Part shown: piece after piece, positions 55,953-64,000 of the stretch
Numbering within the stretch: position 1 is the stretch's first letter
Layout: every line of letters starts with the position of its first letter
NCBI RefSeq assembly: GCF_014243395.1
Contig: NZ_JACLCP010000001.1
Location: 1,302,001 to 1,366,000 of the forward strand
From: Winogradskyella flava
GTDB lineage: Bacteria; Bacteroidota; Bacteroidia; Flavobacteriales; Flavobacteriaceae
Length of the DNA stretch: 64,000 nucleotides
Direction: 5' to 3'
Position numbers and translations under genes: made by a program
Notes under the pieces: generated by a model
Told to the model about the DNA's origin: nothing
Seen by the model: the letters and a program-made list of their open reading frames with translations, nothing else
The model's database searches: none

Positions 55953-57253
55953 GCATAGAAGTTATAAGTATTATCGTTTTGTTTGTAAGTTTCTTTACGC
56001 TATTGTTGCTTAAGGTACCAGTAGCCTACAGTATTGGTATAGCAACTACATTGAGCCTGCTACTCAATATTGATAAATTACCTGGTCTAACCACCATTGC
56101 TCAGCGAATGACCACGGGTATTGATAGCTTTGCCTTATTGGCGATTCCTTTCTTTATCCTCGCTGGTGATATCATGAAACGAGGCGGCATTGCCAATCGA
56201 CTCATAAATTTCGCTAAATCATTAGTGTCCAGTCTTCCAGGAGGATTAGCTTATGTAAATATTTTGGCATCGATGTTGTTTGGTGCTATTTCAGGTTCTG
56301 CGCTTGCAGCAGCATCTGCGATTGGCAGTATAATGACAGACCGAATGGAGGAAGAAGGTTATCCTAGAACCCTAAGTGCATCTGTAAACATAACAGCTTC
56401 AACGACTGGATTATTAATACCACCTAGTAATATTCTTATTGTTTATGCCTTGGCTAGTGGTGGAACGGCCTCCGTAGCAGCTTTATTTATTGCTGGTTAT
56501 CTTCCAGGAATTTTGTTGGGTTTTGCCATTATGGGCTATGTTGCTTTTATTGCAATTAGCAAAGGCTATCCTAAAGGAAAGCGTGCCACGTTTTTTGAAA
56601 TTTGGACGTTTTTCAGAAAAGCTTTTTTCAGTTTATTATTATTGGTTATTGTAGTTGGTGGGATAGTCGCAGGTATTTTTACGGCGACTGAAGCTTCAGT
56701 AATTGCAGTTTTGTATGCAGCAATATTATCCTTAGCCTATGGTGATATGAAAATAAAGGATTTTAAAGGCGTATTGTTATCTAGTGCAAAAACTACAGCT
56801 GTAGTCATGTTTTTGATCTGCACGTCGATGGCAATGTCATGGTTGTTCTCTTTTGAGGGTATTCCGGAAATGATCAGTTCCTTTTTATTGGAATCCTTAA
56901 ATAATAAGTTTGCCATTTTCTTAGCGATCAATGTCATTTTATTAATTATTGGAACGTTCATGGATATGACACCTGCAGTTTTAATATTTACACCAATATT
57001 CTTGCCAGTCGTCACTGCTCTTGGGATGGATCCTGTTCACTTTGGTATTGTGATTGTATTAAATCTGTGTATTGGAATTTGTACACCTCCTGTGGGAACA
57101 CTACTCTTTGTGGGCAGTGGTGTCGCCAAAGTCTCGGTTACCCAAGTTATAAAACCATTATTGCCGTTCTTGGCAATTATGCTAGTCGTGTTGATGCTGA
57201 TTAGTTTTATACCTGAAATATCAATGTTTTTACCTCGATTGTTCGGTTTGTAA
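55949..57253 (+). CDS. TRAP transporter large permease (DctM)
   Basis: This 434-residue polytopic protein has DctM motifs (PFFILAGDIMKRGGIANRLINFA; LFGAISGSALAAASAIGSIM; PPSNILIVYALASGGTASVAALFIAGYLPG; MDMTPAVLIFTPIFLPV; LNLCIGICTPPVGTLLFVG). With the two upstream genes it forms a complete Na+-driven TRAP importer. It ends the run of uronate genes. Confidence 0.95.
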   Translation: MSIEVISIIVLFVSFFTLLLLKVPVAYSIGIATTLSLLLNIDKLPGLTTIAQRMTTGIDSFALLAIPFFILAGDIMKRGGIANRLINFAKSLVSSLPGGLAYVNILASMLFGAISGSALAAASAIGSIMTDRMEEEGYPRTLSASVNITASTTGLLIPPSNILIVYALASGGTASVAALFIAGYLPGILLGFAIMGYVAFIAISKGYPKGKRATFFEIWTFFRKAFFSLLLLVIVVGGIVAGIFTATEASVIAVLYAAILSLAYGDMKIKDFKGVLLSSAKTTAVVMFLICTSMAMSWLFSFEGIPEMISSFLLESLNNKFAIFLAINVILLIIGTFMDMTPAVLIFTPIFLPVVTALGMDPVHFGIVIVLNLCIGICTPPVGTLLFVGSGVAKVSVTQVIKPLLPFLAIMLVVLMLISFIPEISMFLPRLFGL

Positions 57254-57280
57254 GATATTTATTTGTTATTAAAAGACAGC

Positions 57281-57293
57281 ACAGTACAGGATA
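57281..57293 (+). promoter_or_regulatory. Candidate operator, copy b
   Basis: ACAGTACAGGATA, 193 nt upstream of xylB; an additional ACAG lies directly before it. It is a perfect match to the shared pattern ACAGnnCAGGATA. Confidence 0.5.
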
Positions 57294-57486
57294 TACTATA
57301 TTATTTACAAGACTACATTGTTCTTCAAATTATTCTAAATGGACTTTAGAAGGTTAATTTATGTCGTTTTAGTTCTACCTTGTCTTGAAGGAACATAGCT
57401 TTGGTATAAAGTAGTGCAAATAAATATTAACCTATTCCCAAAGAGTCTAAAAAGCCATTAGATTAACATTAAGAGTTTACCCATAA

Positions 57487-59025
57487 ATGAATTATTACTT
57501 AGGATTAGACATAGGAAGTTCATCTATTAAAGCTGCTTTAGTAGAAGTAGAATCAGGCAAAAGCTTAGGTGTTGTGCAAGAACCCAAAGAAGAAATGGGG
57601 ATGTTTGCACAAAAAAATGGGTGGGCAGAACAAAAACCAAACGATTGGTGGCTTCATGTATGTGCCGCAATCAAACGATTAAAAAAGGAATATAATGTTA
57701 CTAGGTCGCAAATAAAAGGTATTGGGATATCCTACCAAATGCACGGATTGGTTTTGATTGATAAAGAAGGTAATCCACTTCGTAAGAGTATCATTTGGTG
57801 CGATAGTAGAGCAGTAAATATTGGAAATAAAGCCTTTAATAACATTGGCCAAGATAAATGCTCATCACAACTTTTAAACTCACCTGCAAATTTTACCGCT
57901 TCAAAATTAAAATGGGTAAAAGATAATGAACCAGATATTTACAAAAGCATTTATAAGTTTATGTTGCCTGGCGATTATATAGCTTACAGATTTTCAAATA
58001 CCATAAACACGACCATATCAGGATTATCGGAAGGCATCTTCTGGGATTTTAAAAATAATAATGTGGCAGATTTTCTTTTGGAATATTATGGTTTTGATAT
58101 AGAACTTGTGCCAGACATTATTGAAACTTTTGGCATTCAATCTTTAGTAGATGAAAAAGGAGAGTCTGAAAGTGGATTGGCAGCGGGAACACCAATTTTT
58201 TATAGGGCAGGAGACCAGCCAAATAATGCACTATCCCTAAATGTATTTAATCCAGGTGAAGTGGCTGCAACAGGTGGTACATCAGGTGTTGTTTATGCCG
58301 TTACAGATAGTCTATCTGTGAAAGAAAGTGCTAGAGTTAACAACTTTGCACATGTCAACTATAAGGAAGACGACGATGCTAGAATAGGAAAACTGTTATG
58401 TATAAATGGAGCAGGTATTCAGTACCGTTGGTTGTTGAATAATCTGTCGGTGACTTCGTATGAGGATATGAATAACCTGGCAGCGGAAATCCCTGTAGGT
58501 TCGGATGGTGTATGTCTAATTCCTTTTGGAAATGGCGCAGAGCGTATGTTGGACAACAAGGAAATAGGAACGCGCATTGTTAATATGAATCTAAACAATC
58601 ATCATAAGGGGCACATGTGCAGAGCGGCTTTAGAAGGTATTGCATTTTCATTTGTGTATGGTATGGAAATTATGACTTCAGACGGCATAAAACCAAGCGT
58701 CATTCGTGCTGGGAATGATAATTTATTTCGTTCCGAAATATTTGCAAACACTGTAGCGACTTTAATTGAACAAGAAATAGAAATTTACAATACCACAGGC
58801 GCTATTGGAGCAGCACGAGCTGCAAATTTACATAAAGGAGACTTTGAAGCTTTTGGAAAGGTAATTATGGATAATGACCACGTGATGACATTTATGCCTT
58901 TTAAGGACAAAACACCCTATTTAGAAGCATACAACAACTGGAAAAAAGAATTAGAACTCATATTAAATAAAGTAGAACACAAAATAAGTCATAATGGCAA
59001 TTATAGGAAACAAAGAATATTATAA
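57487..59025 (+). CDS. xylB: Xylulokinase
   Basis: This 512-residue FGGY-family kinase phosphorylates D-xylulose. It has the N-terminal phosphate motif ([17 protein letters not shown]), the substrate region [29 protein letters not shown], the FGGY middle part ([34 protein letters not shown]) and a C-terminal ATP site ([16 protein letters not shown]). Its last 32 nt overlap xylA in another frame, so the two are translated from one message and xylulose is the clear substrate. Confidence 0.93.
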   Translation: MNYYLGLDIGSSSIKAALVEVESGKSLGVVQEPKEEMGMFAQKNGWAEQKPNDWWLHVCAAIKRLKKEYNVTRSQIKGIGISYQMHGLVLIDKEGNPLRKSIIWCDSRAVNIGNKAFNNIGQDKCSSQLLNSPANFTASKLKWVKDNEPDIYKSIYKFMLPGDYIAYRFSNTINTTISGLSEGIFWDFKNNNVADFLLEYYGFDIELVPDIIETFGIQSLVDEKGESESGLAAGTPIFYRAGDQPNNALSLNVFNPGEVAATGGTSGVVYAVTDSLSVKESARVNNFAHVNYKEDDDARIGKLLCINGAGIQYRWLLNNLSVTSYEDMNNLAAEIPVGSDGVCLIPFGNGAERMLDNKEIGTRIVNMNLNNHHKGHMCRAALEGIAFSFVYGMEIMTSDGIKPSVIRAGNDNLFRSEIFANTVATLIEQEIEIYNTTGAIGAARAANLHKGDFEAFGKVIMDNDHVMTFMPFKDKTPYLEAYNNWKKELELILNKVEHKISHNGNYRKQRIL

Positions 59026-60319
59026 AGGAATCGGTGAGATTAAATATGAAGGTAAGGAATCAAACAATCCTTTAGCATTTAAATATTACAATCCAGAACA
59101 AGTGGTTGCTGGAAAAACAATGCGTGAGCATTTTAAATTCGCCATAGCGTATTGGCATACGTTCTGTGGACAAGGTGGAGATCCTTTTGGTCCTGGGACG
59201 CAAAATTTTGCTTGGGATCAATCTTCTGACTCAGTTCAAGCTGCAAAAGATAAAGCAGATGCTGCTTTTGAATTTATAAGTAAAATGGGATTTGATTATT
59301 TCTGTTTTCATGATTACGATTTAATCCAAGAAGGAGCAACATTTGCTGAATCTGAAGAACGGTTGGCAACAATTACAGATTATATAAAGGATAAGCAAAA
59401 AGCATCTGGTATAAAACTATTGTGGGGAACTGCCAACTGTTTTTCGAATCCACGCTATATGAATGGCGCTTCGACTAACCCTGATTTTGATGTTGTGGCA
59501 AGAGCAGGAGGACAAATAAAATTGGCCTTAGATGCGACTATCCAATTAGGTGGCGAAAACTATGTGTTTTGGGGAGGAAGAGAAGGTTATATGTCCTTAT
59601 TAAATACAGATATGGGACGTGAATTGGACCATATGGGTCAATTCTTAACGATGGCTAGAGATTATGCGCGTTCTCAAGGATTTAAGGGTAATTTCTTTAT
59701 AGAGCCAAAACCAATGGAGCCAATGAAGCATCAATACGATTTTGATTGTGCTACAGCAATTGGATTTCTACACAAATATGGCTTAGAAAATGATTTCAAA
59801 ATGAATATTGAAGTCAATCACGCCACGTTAGCACAACATACGTTTCAACACGAATTGGAAGTTGCTGCTAATGCTGGGATGCTCGGAAGTTTGGATGCTA
59901 ACAGAGGAGATTATCAAAATGGTTGGGACACCGATCAATTCCCTAATAATCTACAAGAAACTACTGAAGCCATGTTGGTATTCTTAAAAGCTGGTGGTTT
60001 ACAAGGTGGCGGAATTAATTTTGATGCAAAAATTAGAAGAAATTCAACGGATATGGAAGATGTGTTCCATGCACACATTGGAGGTGCAGATACCTTTGCA
60101 AGAGCGTTACTCATTGCAGATAAAATTATGACGTCTTCACCTTATGAAAAATTGAGAAAAGAGCGCTATGCATCTTTTGATTCTGGAAAGGGGAAAGATT
60201 TTGAAGAGGGTAAATTATCAATGCAAGATTTGTATAAAATCGCACAAGAGAATGGTGAGCTTCAACTACAAAGTGGCAAGCAAGAGTTGTTCGAAAATAT
60301 AATTAATCAATATATTTAA
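58994..60319 (+). CDS. xylA: Xylose isomerase
   Basis: XylA converts D-xylose to D-xylulose. The 441-residue protein has the group II features: [16 protein letters not shown], catalytic His106 in [36 protein letters not shown], and metal ligands in [17 protein letters not shown] and [10 protein letters not shown]. Its length is typical (about 440). It overlaps xylB and is followed 73 nt later by a sugar porter. Confidence 0.97.
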   Translation: MAIIGNKEYYKGIGEIKYEGKESNNPLAFKYYNPEQVVAGKTMREHFKFAIAYWHTFCGQGGDPFGPGTQNFAWDQSSDSVQAAKDKADAAFEFISKMGFDYFCFHDYDLIQEGATFAESEERLATITDYIKDKQKASGIKLLWGTANCFSNPRYMNGASTNPDFDVVARAGGQIKLALDATIQLGGENYVFWGGREGYMSLLNTDMGRELDHMGQFLTMARDYARSQGFKGNFFIEPKPMEPMKHQYDFDCATAIGFLHKYGLENDFKMNIEVNHATLAQHTFQHELEVAANAGMLGSLDANRGDYQNGWDTDQFPNNLQETTEAMLVFLKAGGLQGGGINFDAKIRRNSTDMEDVFHAHIGGADTFARALLIADKIMTSSPYEKLRKERYASFDSGKGKDFEEGKLSMQDLYKIAQENGELQLQSGKQELFENIINQYI

Positions 60320-60392
60320 AGTTGAAGATCTTTCAGGGTTTTACAACATTAAAGGTCTATATAGGCATAAAAACTAACTAACTAAACTAATT

Positions 60393-61811
60393 ATGGCAAC
60401 ATCAGCAAAATCAGGATATCTTTTAAAACTAACATTAGTCGCCACGCTAGGAGGACTACTTTTTGGGTATGATACAGGAGTCATTTCAGGAACAGTAGGT
60501 TCCTTGGATAGCTTTTTTGTAATTCCCAAAGGATTATCAGAAAAAGCTGCAAGTGCTTTTAAAGGTTTTATAGTGTCAAGTGCTTTAATAGGTTGCATTA
60601 TTGGTGGACTTTTTGGTGGACTCGTTAGTAAAAGGCTGGGCAGGAAAAAAGGATTAATACTTGCGGCAATTTTATTTTTAATATCAGCCCTTGGATCTGC
60701 AATGCCTGAGATGTTTATCAAACCAATAGGAGAATTAGATCATACATTCTCTAACATCTTTATTTTTTATAGAATTCTTGGTGGTATAGGTGTGGGATTA
60801 GCATCAATGCTATCACCACTATACATTTCAGAAATTGCACCAGCTAAGAGTAGAGGTCAATTGGTGTCTTATAATCAACTGGCCATTGTTGGTGGTTTTA
60901 TGGTGGTTTATTTTGTGAATTATTTTATTTCAAGAGGCGGAGGTTCGGACGCATGGTTAAACGAAGTCGGATGGCGATGGATGTTTGCATCAGAAGTTAT
61001 TCCCGCTGGATTATTTCTCGGACTTTTATTTTTTGTGCCTGATACACCACGTTCATTAATGCTCAAAAACAAGCCAGAAGAAGCATTAGATGTGCTTATA
61101 AAAGTCAATGGACAAAAAGAAGGGAATCGAATATTAGAAGAAATAAAAGGGTCCGTAGTACAACACTCTGGTAAGCTTTTATCTTTTGGGTGGTTGGTGA
61201 TCATTATTGGGATAACACTATCAATTTTTCAACAGTTTGTTGGAATTAATGTGGTATTATATTATGCGCCAGAAATTTTTAAGAATATAGATCCAAATAC
61301 AGATGGTGCGTTGTTGCTTACTATTATAGTTGGTATTGTAAACTTTCTATTCACCATAATAGCAATTAGAACCGTAGATAATTATGGTAGAAAACCATTG
61401 ATGATCATTGGTGCCTTGGGAATGTCCATAGCCATGTTTTCATTAGGATTTGTGTTTTACGGTGGCGCAACGGGTTATTTAGCCTTGGCATGTATGATGC
61501 TTTATGTAGCAAGTTTTGCTATGAGTTGGGGACCTATAACTTGGGTTTTACTGTCAGAAATATTTCCTAATAAAATTAGAGGTAAAGCCATGGCAATAGC
61601 TGTAGCAGCACAGTGGATATCTAATTATTTAGTATCGTTGACATTCCCAATGATGGACGATAACACCTATTTAACAGAGCAGTTTAATCATGGGTTTGCT
61701 TATTGGATTTATGGTACTATGTCTTTATTAGCTATGATTTTTGTTTGGAAATTAGTTCCTGAAACAAAAGGAAAAGCGCTGGAAGAAATGGAAGGTCTAT
61801 GGGAAAAATAA
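60393..61811 (+). CDS. MFS sugar porter (XylE-like)
   Basis: This 472-residue transporter has 12 predicted helices and the sugar-porter motifs: GYDTGVISGT in TM1, SKRLGRKKG between TM2 and TM3, FQQFVGINVVLYYAPEIF in TM7, NYGRKPL, and the terminal PETKGKALEEME. It most likely imports xylose by proton symport, given xylA and xylB immediately upstream. Confidence 0.94.
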   Translation: MATSAKSGYLLKLTLVATLGGLLFGYDTGVISGTVGSLDSFFVIPKGLSEKAASAFKGFIVSSALIGCIIGGLFGGLVSKRLGRKKGLILAAILFLISALGSAMPEMFIKPIGELDHTFSNIFIFYRILGGIGVGLASMLSPLYISEIAPAKSRGQLVSYNQLAIVGGFMVVYFVNYFISRGGGSDAWLNEVGWRWMFASEVIPAGLFLGLLFFVPDTPRSLMLKNKPEEALDVLIKVNGQKEGNRILEEIKGSVVQHSGKLLSFGWLVIIIGITLSIFQQFVGINVVLYYAPEIFKNIDPNTDGALLLTIIVGIVNFLFTIIAIRTVDNYGRKPLMIIGALGMSIAMFSLGFVFYGGATGYLALACMMLYVASFAMSWGPITWVLLSEIFPNKIRGKAMAIAVAAQWISNYLVSLTFPMMDDNTYLTEQFNHGFAYWIYGTMSLLAMIFVWKLVPETKGKALEEMEGLWEK

Positions 61812-62189
61812 GACCATAAATTATTAAAATGAATGCGTAGTACTTCTATTTTTTTAAATTATTTTCTATTACATATTAGAGCATGTTGTTGTTAATTTTT
61901 AGTATCAATAATGATACTAAAAAACTCCAATAAGTGATTAGTGTTTTAGTTAGTAATAATTAAAAAAATAGGCGATTTAATTTGAATTTTAAATAACTAA
62001 TCTGAACAATCCAGAGAGTCTAAAGCATAAAGATGTTAAATGTAACCAGAATCTATGTAAAAAGTAGGTTTGGCAGTATAGTACAGGATAGTGATAAATA
62101 ATGTTATTCATATTATTGTTAACATATCATTATGATTTGTCTTTAGTGCGTTAAAGTTTAATTATTTTGGTAAATGATGACTAACTATA
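61812..62189. other. 378-nt intergenic region before susC
   Basis: AT-rich, with no gene visible. It contains the candidate operator at 62078-62090 and a TTGTTAACA stretch at about 62117 that resembles the one before uxuB. No clear terminator follows the sugar porter. Confidence 0.55.
62078..62090 (+). promoter_or_regulatory. Candidate operator, copy c
   Basis: ATAGTACAGGATA, 99 nt upstream of the susC start; one mismatch to the pattern ACAGnnCAGGATA. Confidence 0.5.
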
Positions 62190-64000
62190 ATGTTGAAACT
62201 TAAACTGAATATGAAACAAAAATTAAAAAAGCAATTTCCTGTTTCTGGGTTTGCATTACTACTGGCAATCGTGTTTTCCAGTTTTACTGCGATTAATTTA
62301 GAGGCTCAAGATAGGGTTTCTGGCGTTGTGATAGATGCTAGTGGGATGCCAATACCAGGTGTAAGTGTAGTGCAAAAAGGAACTACCAATGGTGCATCAA
62401 CAGATTTTGATGGAAAATATTCGTTTGAATTAACTTTGGGTGAAGAAATTTTAATATTCTCTTATGTAGGTTTTAAAACACAGGAAATTCAAATTAATGG
62501 TAGAACAACCATCGATATAGTCTTGGAAGAGGATGTCTCCGCTTTAGATGAGGTAGTCGTTATTGGTTATGGTACCCAGAAAAAAGAGAGTGTAGTAGCC
62601 GCTATTACACAGATAAAAGGTGAGGAATTGATGGAAAGGAATCTTGGTATAGCTAATGTTGAACAAGCATTGCAAGGAAATTTACCAGGTGTTACCGCTA
62701 TACAAGGTAGTGGTGTTCCTGGTGAAGATAATATTAGGATTTTTATTCGTGGTCGAAGTTCATGGAATGGTAATGGCGACCCTCTTGTACTTGTAGATGG
62801 TGTTAAGAGGTCAATGAACGATATAGATATGAACGATATCGAAAATTTATCGGTGCTTAAAGATGCTTCTGCTACGGCGGTTTTTGGTGTAGAAGGTGCT
62901 AATGGGGTAATTTTAATTACCACTAAGCGAGGTCAAACAGGAAAAGCGCAACTGTCGCTAAATGTTAACACAACCATTAAAACCGTTTCTCAGTTACCAA
63001 ATAAATTAGATTCTTATGATGCTTTATTAGAAGCAAATAGTGCTATTTTAAGAGGAATAGCTCAATCTCCAAATACATGGAATAATTATACGCCACTAGA
63101 TATTGTAGATAGATATCGTAATCCTGCTAGTTTAGAGGAAAGTTATATTTATCCTAATGTCGATTGGGAAGATGAATTATTGAAAGATTTCGCACAAGAT
63201 TATAGAATTAACTTGTCTATACGTGGTGGTAATAAAACGGCTAAATATTTTGGGAGTTTAGCTTATCAAACAGTAGAAGATATTTTTGATGGAGGAAGAT
63301 ACGATAGTGGAAGAGGCTATTTCGGTGAGTATCGATATGATAGATTTAACTTTAGAAGTAATATCGATTTTAATATTACAAAGACTACGGAGTTGTCCGT
63401 TAATCTTGCTGGCTTTTATGGTATTAGAGAGACGCCTGGTAGCTTAGGTAATGTAACTAATGGACTTTACCTAATAGCGCCAAGTCTTTACACACCGGTA
63501 TATCCAGATGGGTTGTATGGACATCCTTTTAGTTATTTTAATGTCTACAATAACCCTTTTGTTACTTTATCTGCTAATGGTTACAGTCAATTTAGAACCT
63601 TTCAAGTCAATACTGATTTTATACTAAAACAAAAATTAGATTTTATAACAGAAGGCCTGTCGTTTCAAGGACGATTTTCTCTAGATAATACTCAAAGAAG
63701 TAGACAAAACTTAAATGATGGAGGTTTAGGAGGTGTAATTTTTAGGATATACGATGGCGATATAGAGAACATTGAGCCTCTAGAAGATGAAGATACGCGA
63801 TTTGGTTATGTTCAACCACCATGGACTTTAGGAAATTCACAAGTAGAGGATAACACACGAAGACGAAGAATGGTTTATGATGCTTCATTGAATTATAATA
63901 GAACTTTTGATGAAAAGCATAACATAACTGGTCTATTTTTAGTGAGAAGACAGGAGGCTGCAAATGGTACTGGGATTTTCGCTTTTCCAACATACCGTGA
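62190..64000 (+). CDS. SusC/RagA-family TonB-linked outer-membrane receptor (5' part)
   Basis: The frame is open to the window end, giving about 603 residues of what is usually a protein of 950-1100. A long signal peptide is followed by a carboxypeptidase-like beta-sandwich (VSGVVIDASGMPIPGVSVVQKGTTNGASTDFDGKYSF). The SusC TonB box region and plug domain come next (LDEVVVIGYGTQKKE; ALQGNLPGVTAIQGSG; PLVLVDGVKR; ENLSVLKDASATAVFG; GANGVILITTKRG), then the first barrel strands. It imports oligosaccharides with a SusD partner, expected just beyond the window. An in-frame ATG at 62211 is the alternative start. Confidence 0.93.
   Translation, partial: MLKLKLNMKQKLKKQFPVSGFALLLAIVFSSFTAINLEAQDRVSGVVIDASGMPIPGVSVVQKGTTNGASTDFDGKYSFELTLGEEILIFSYVGFKTQEIQINGRTTIDIVLEEDVSALDEVVVIGYGTQKKESVVAAITQIKGEELMERNLGIANVEQALQGNLPGVTAIQGSGVPGEDNIRIFIRGRSSWNGNGDPLVLVDGVKRSMNDIDMNDIENLSVLKDASATAVFGVEGANGVILITTKRGQTGKAQLSLNVNTTIKTVSQLPNKLDSYDALLEANSAILRGIAQSPNTWNNYTPLDIVDRYRNPASLEESYIYPNVDWEDELLKDFAQDYRINLSIRGGNKTAKYFGSLAYQTVEDIFDGGRYDSGRGYFGEYRYDRFNFRSNIDFNITKTTELSVNLAGFYGIRETPGSLGNVTNGLYLIAPSLYTPVYPDGLYGHPFSYFNVYNNPFVTLSANGYSQFRTFQVNTDFILKQKLDFITEGLSFQGRFSLDNTQRSRQNLNDGGLGGVIFRIYDGDIENIEPLEDEDTRFGYVQPPWTLGNSQVEDNTRRRRMVYDASLNYNRTFDEKHNITGLFLVRRQEAANGTGIFAFPTYR

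Overview
The window looks like chromosomal DNA of a marine-type member of the Flavobacteriaceae (Bacteroidota). Support comes from the complete gldK-gldL-gldM-gldN motor/type IX secretion cluster, a SusC-type TonB-linked receptor, promoters of the TTG-N16-21-TAnnTTTG kind, low GC, and little use of Shine-Dalgarno sites.

Region 1 (1-22.9 kb) is ordinary core genome. It holds a sigma-54 activator and miaB (minus strand), a small lipoprotein, topA, an arginase-fold protein that has lost half its metal ligands, gldKLMN, an FAD oxidoreductase, a DUF983 protein, an ABC-F ATPase, a three-gene RND efflux operon with a small CPxCG protein, a secreted LRR protein, and initiator tRNA-Met.

Region 2 (22.86-46.56 kb) is the most unusual part. 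It is bounded by a 49-bp direct repeat: the 3' half of the tRNA-fMet gene, and a displaced copy at 46515-46563. This is the footprint of an element integrated at a tRNA, although no integrase is present. Inside is a nearly complete type II secretion / type IV pilus-like machine in two arms. The left arm (minus strand) encodes a response regulator, major pseudopilin, prepilin peptidase, GspE ATPase, secretin, a PilM/N fusion and PilO. The right arm (plus strand) encodes a lipoprotein, a PilP/GspC-like protein, a GspK-like protein with a possible beta-helix domain, two minor pseudopilins and GspF. Between the arms lies an RHS/YD-repeat locus: an SpvB/TcB-like protein, a small secreted protein, and a DUF6443 RHS protein with a nuclease-like C-terminus and a probable immunity gene. 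Decayed toxin/immunity remnants and a RAYT transposase with REP hairpins follow. Both arms are preceded by the same 41-bp element: two AGCA-N3-TGCT palindromes with centres 22 bp apart. That suggests joint control, probably by the response regulator, and that the machine and the RHS cargo form one unit.

Region 3 (46.6-64 kb) is a sugar catabolism locus. It has a Na+/sugar symporter, a decayed aldose 1-epimerase, uxuB-uxuA-kduI-kduD, a DUF4861 lipoprotein, a TRAP transporter, xylB-xylA, an MFS sugar porter, and the start of a susC gene cut off by the window end. Uronates (fructuronate and unsaturated-uronate branches) go to KDG, and xylose goes to xylulose-5-phosphate. This fits use of a glucuronate- and xylose-containing polysaccharide such as glucuronoxylan or ulvan. 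A 13-bp motif, ACAGnnCAGGATA, occurs upstream of four transcription units here and is a candidate operator.
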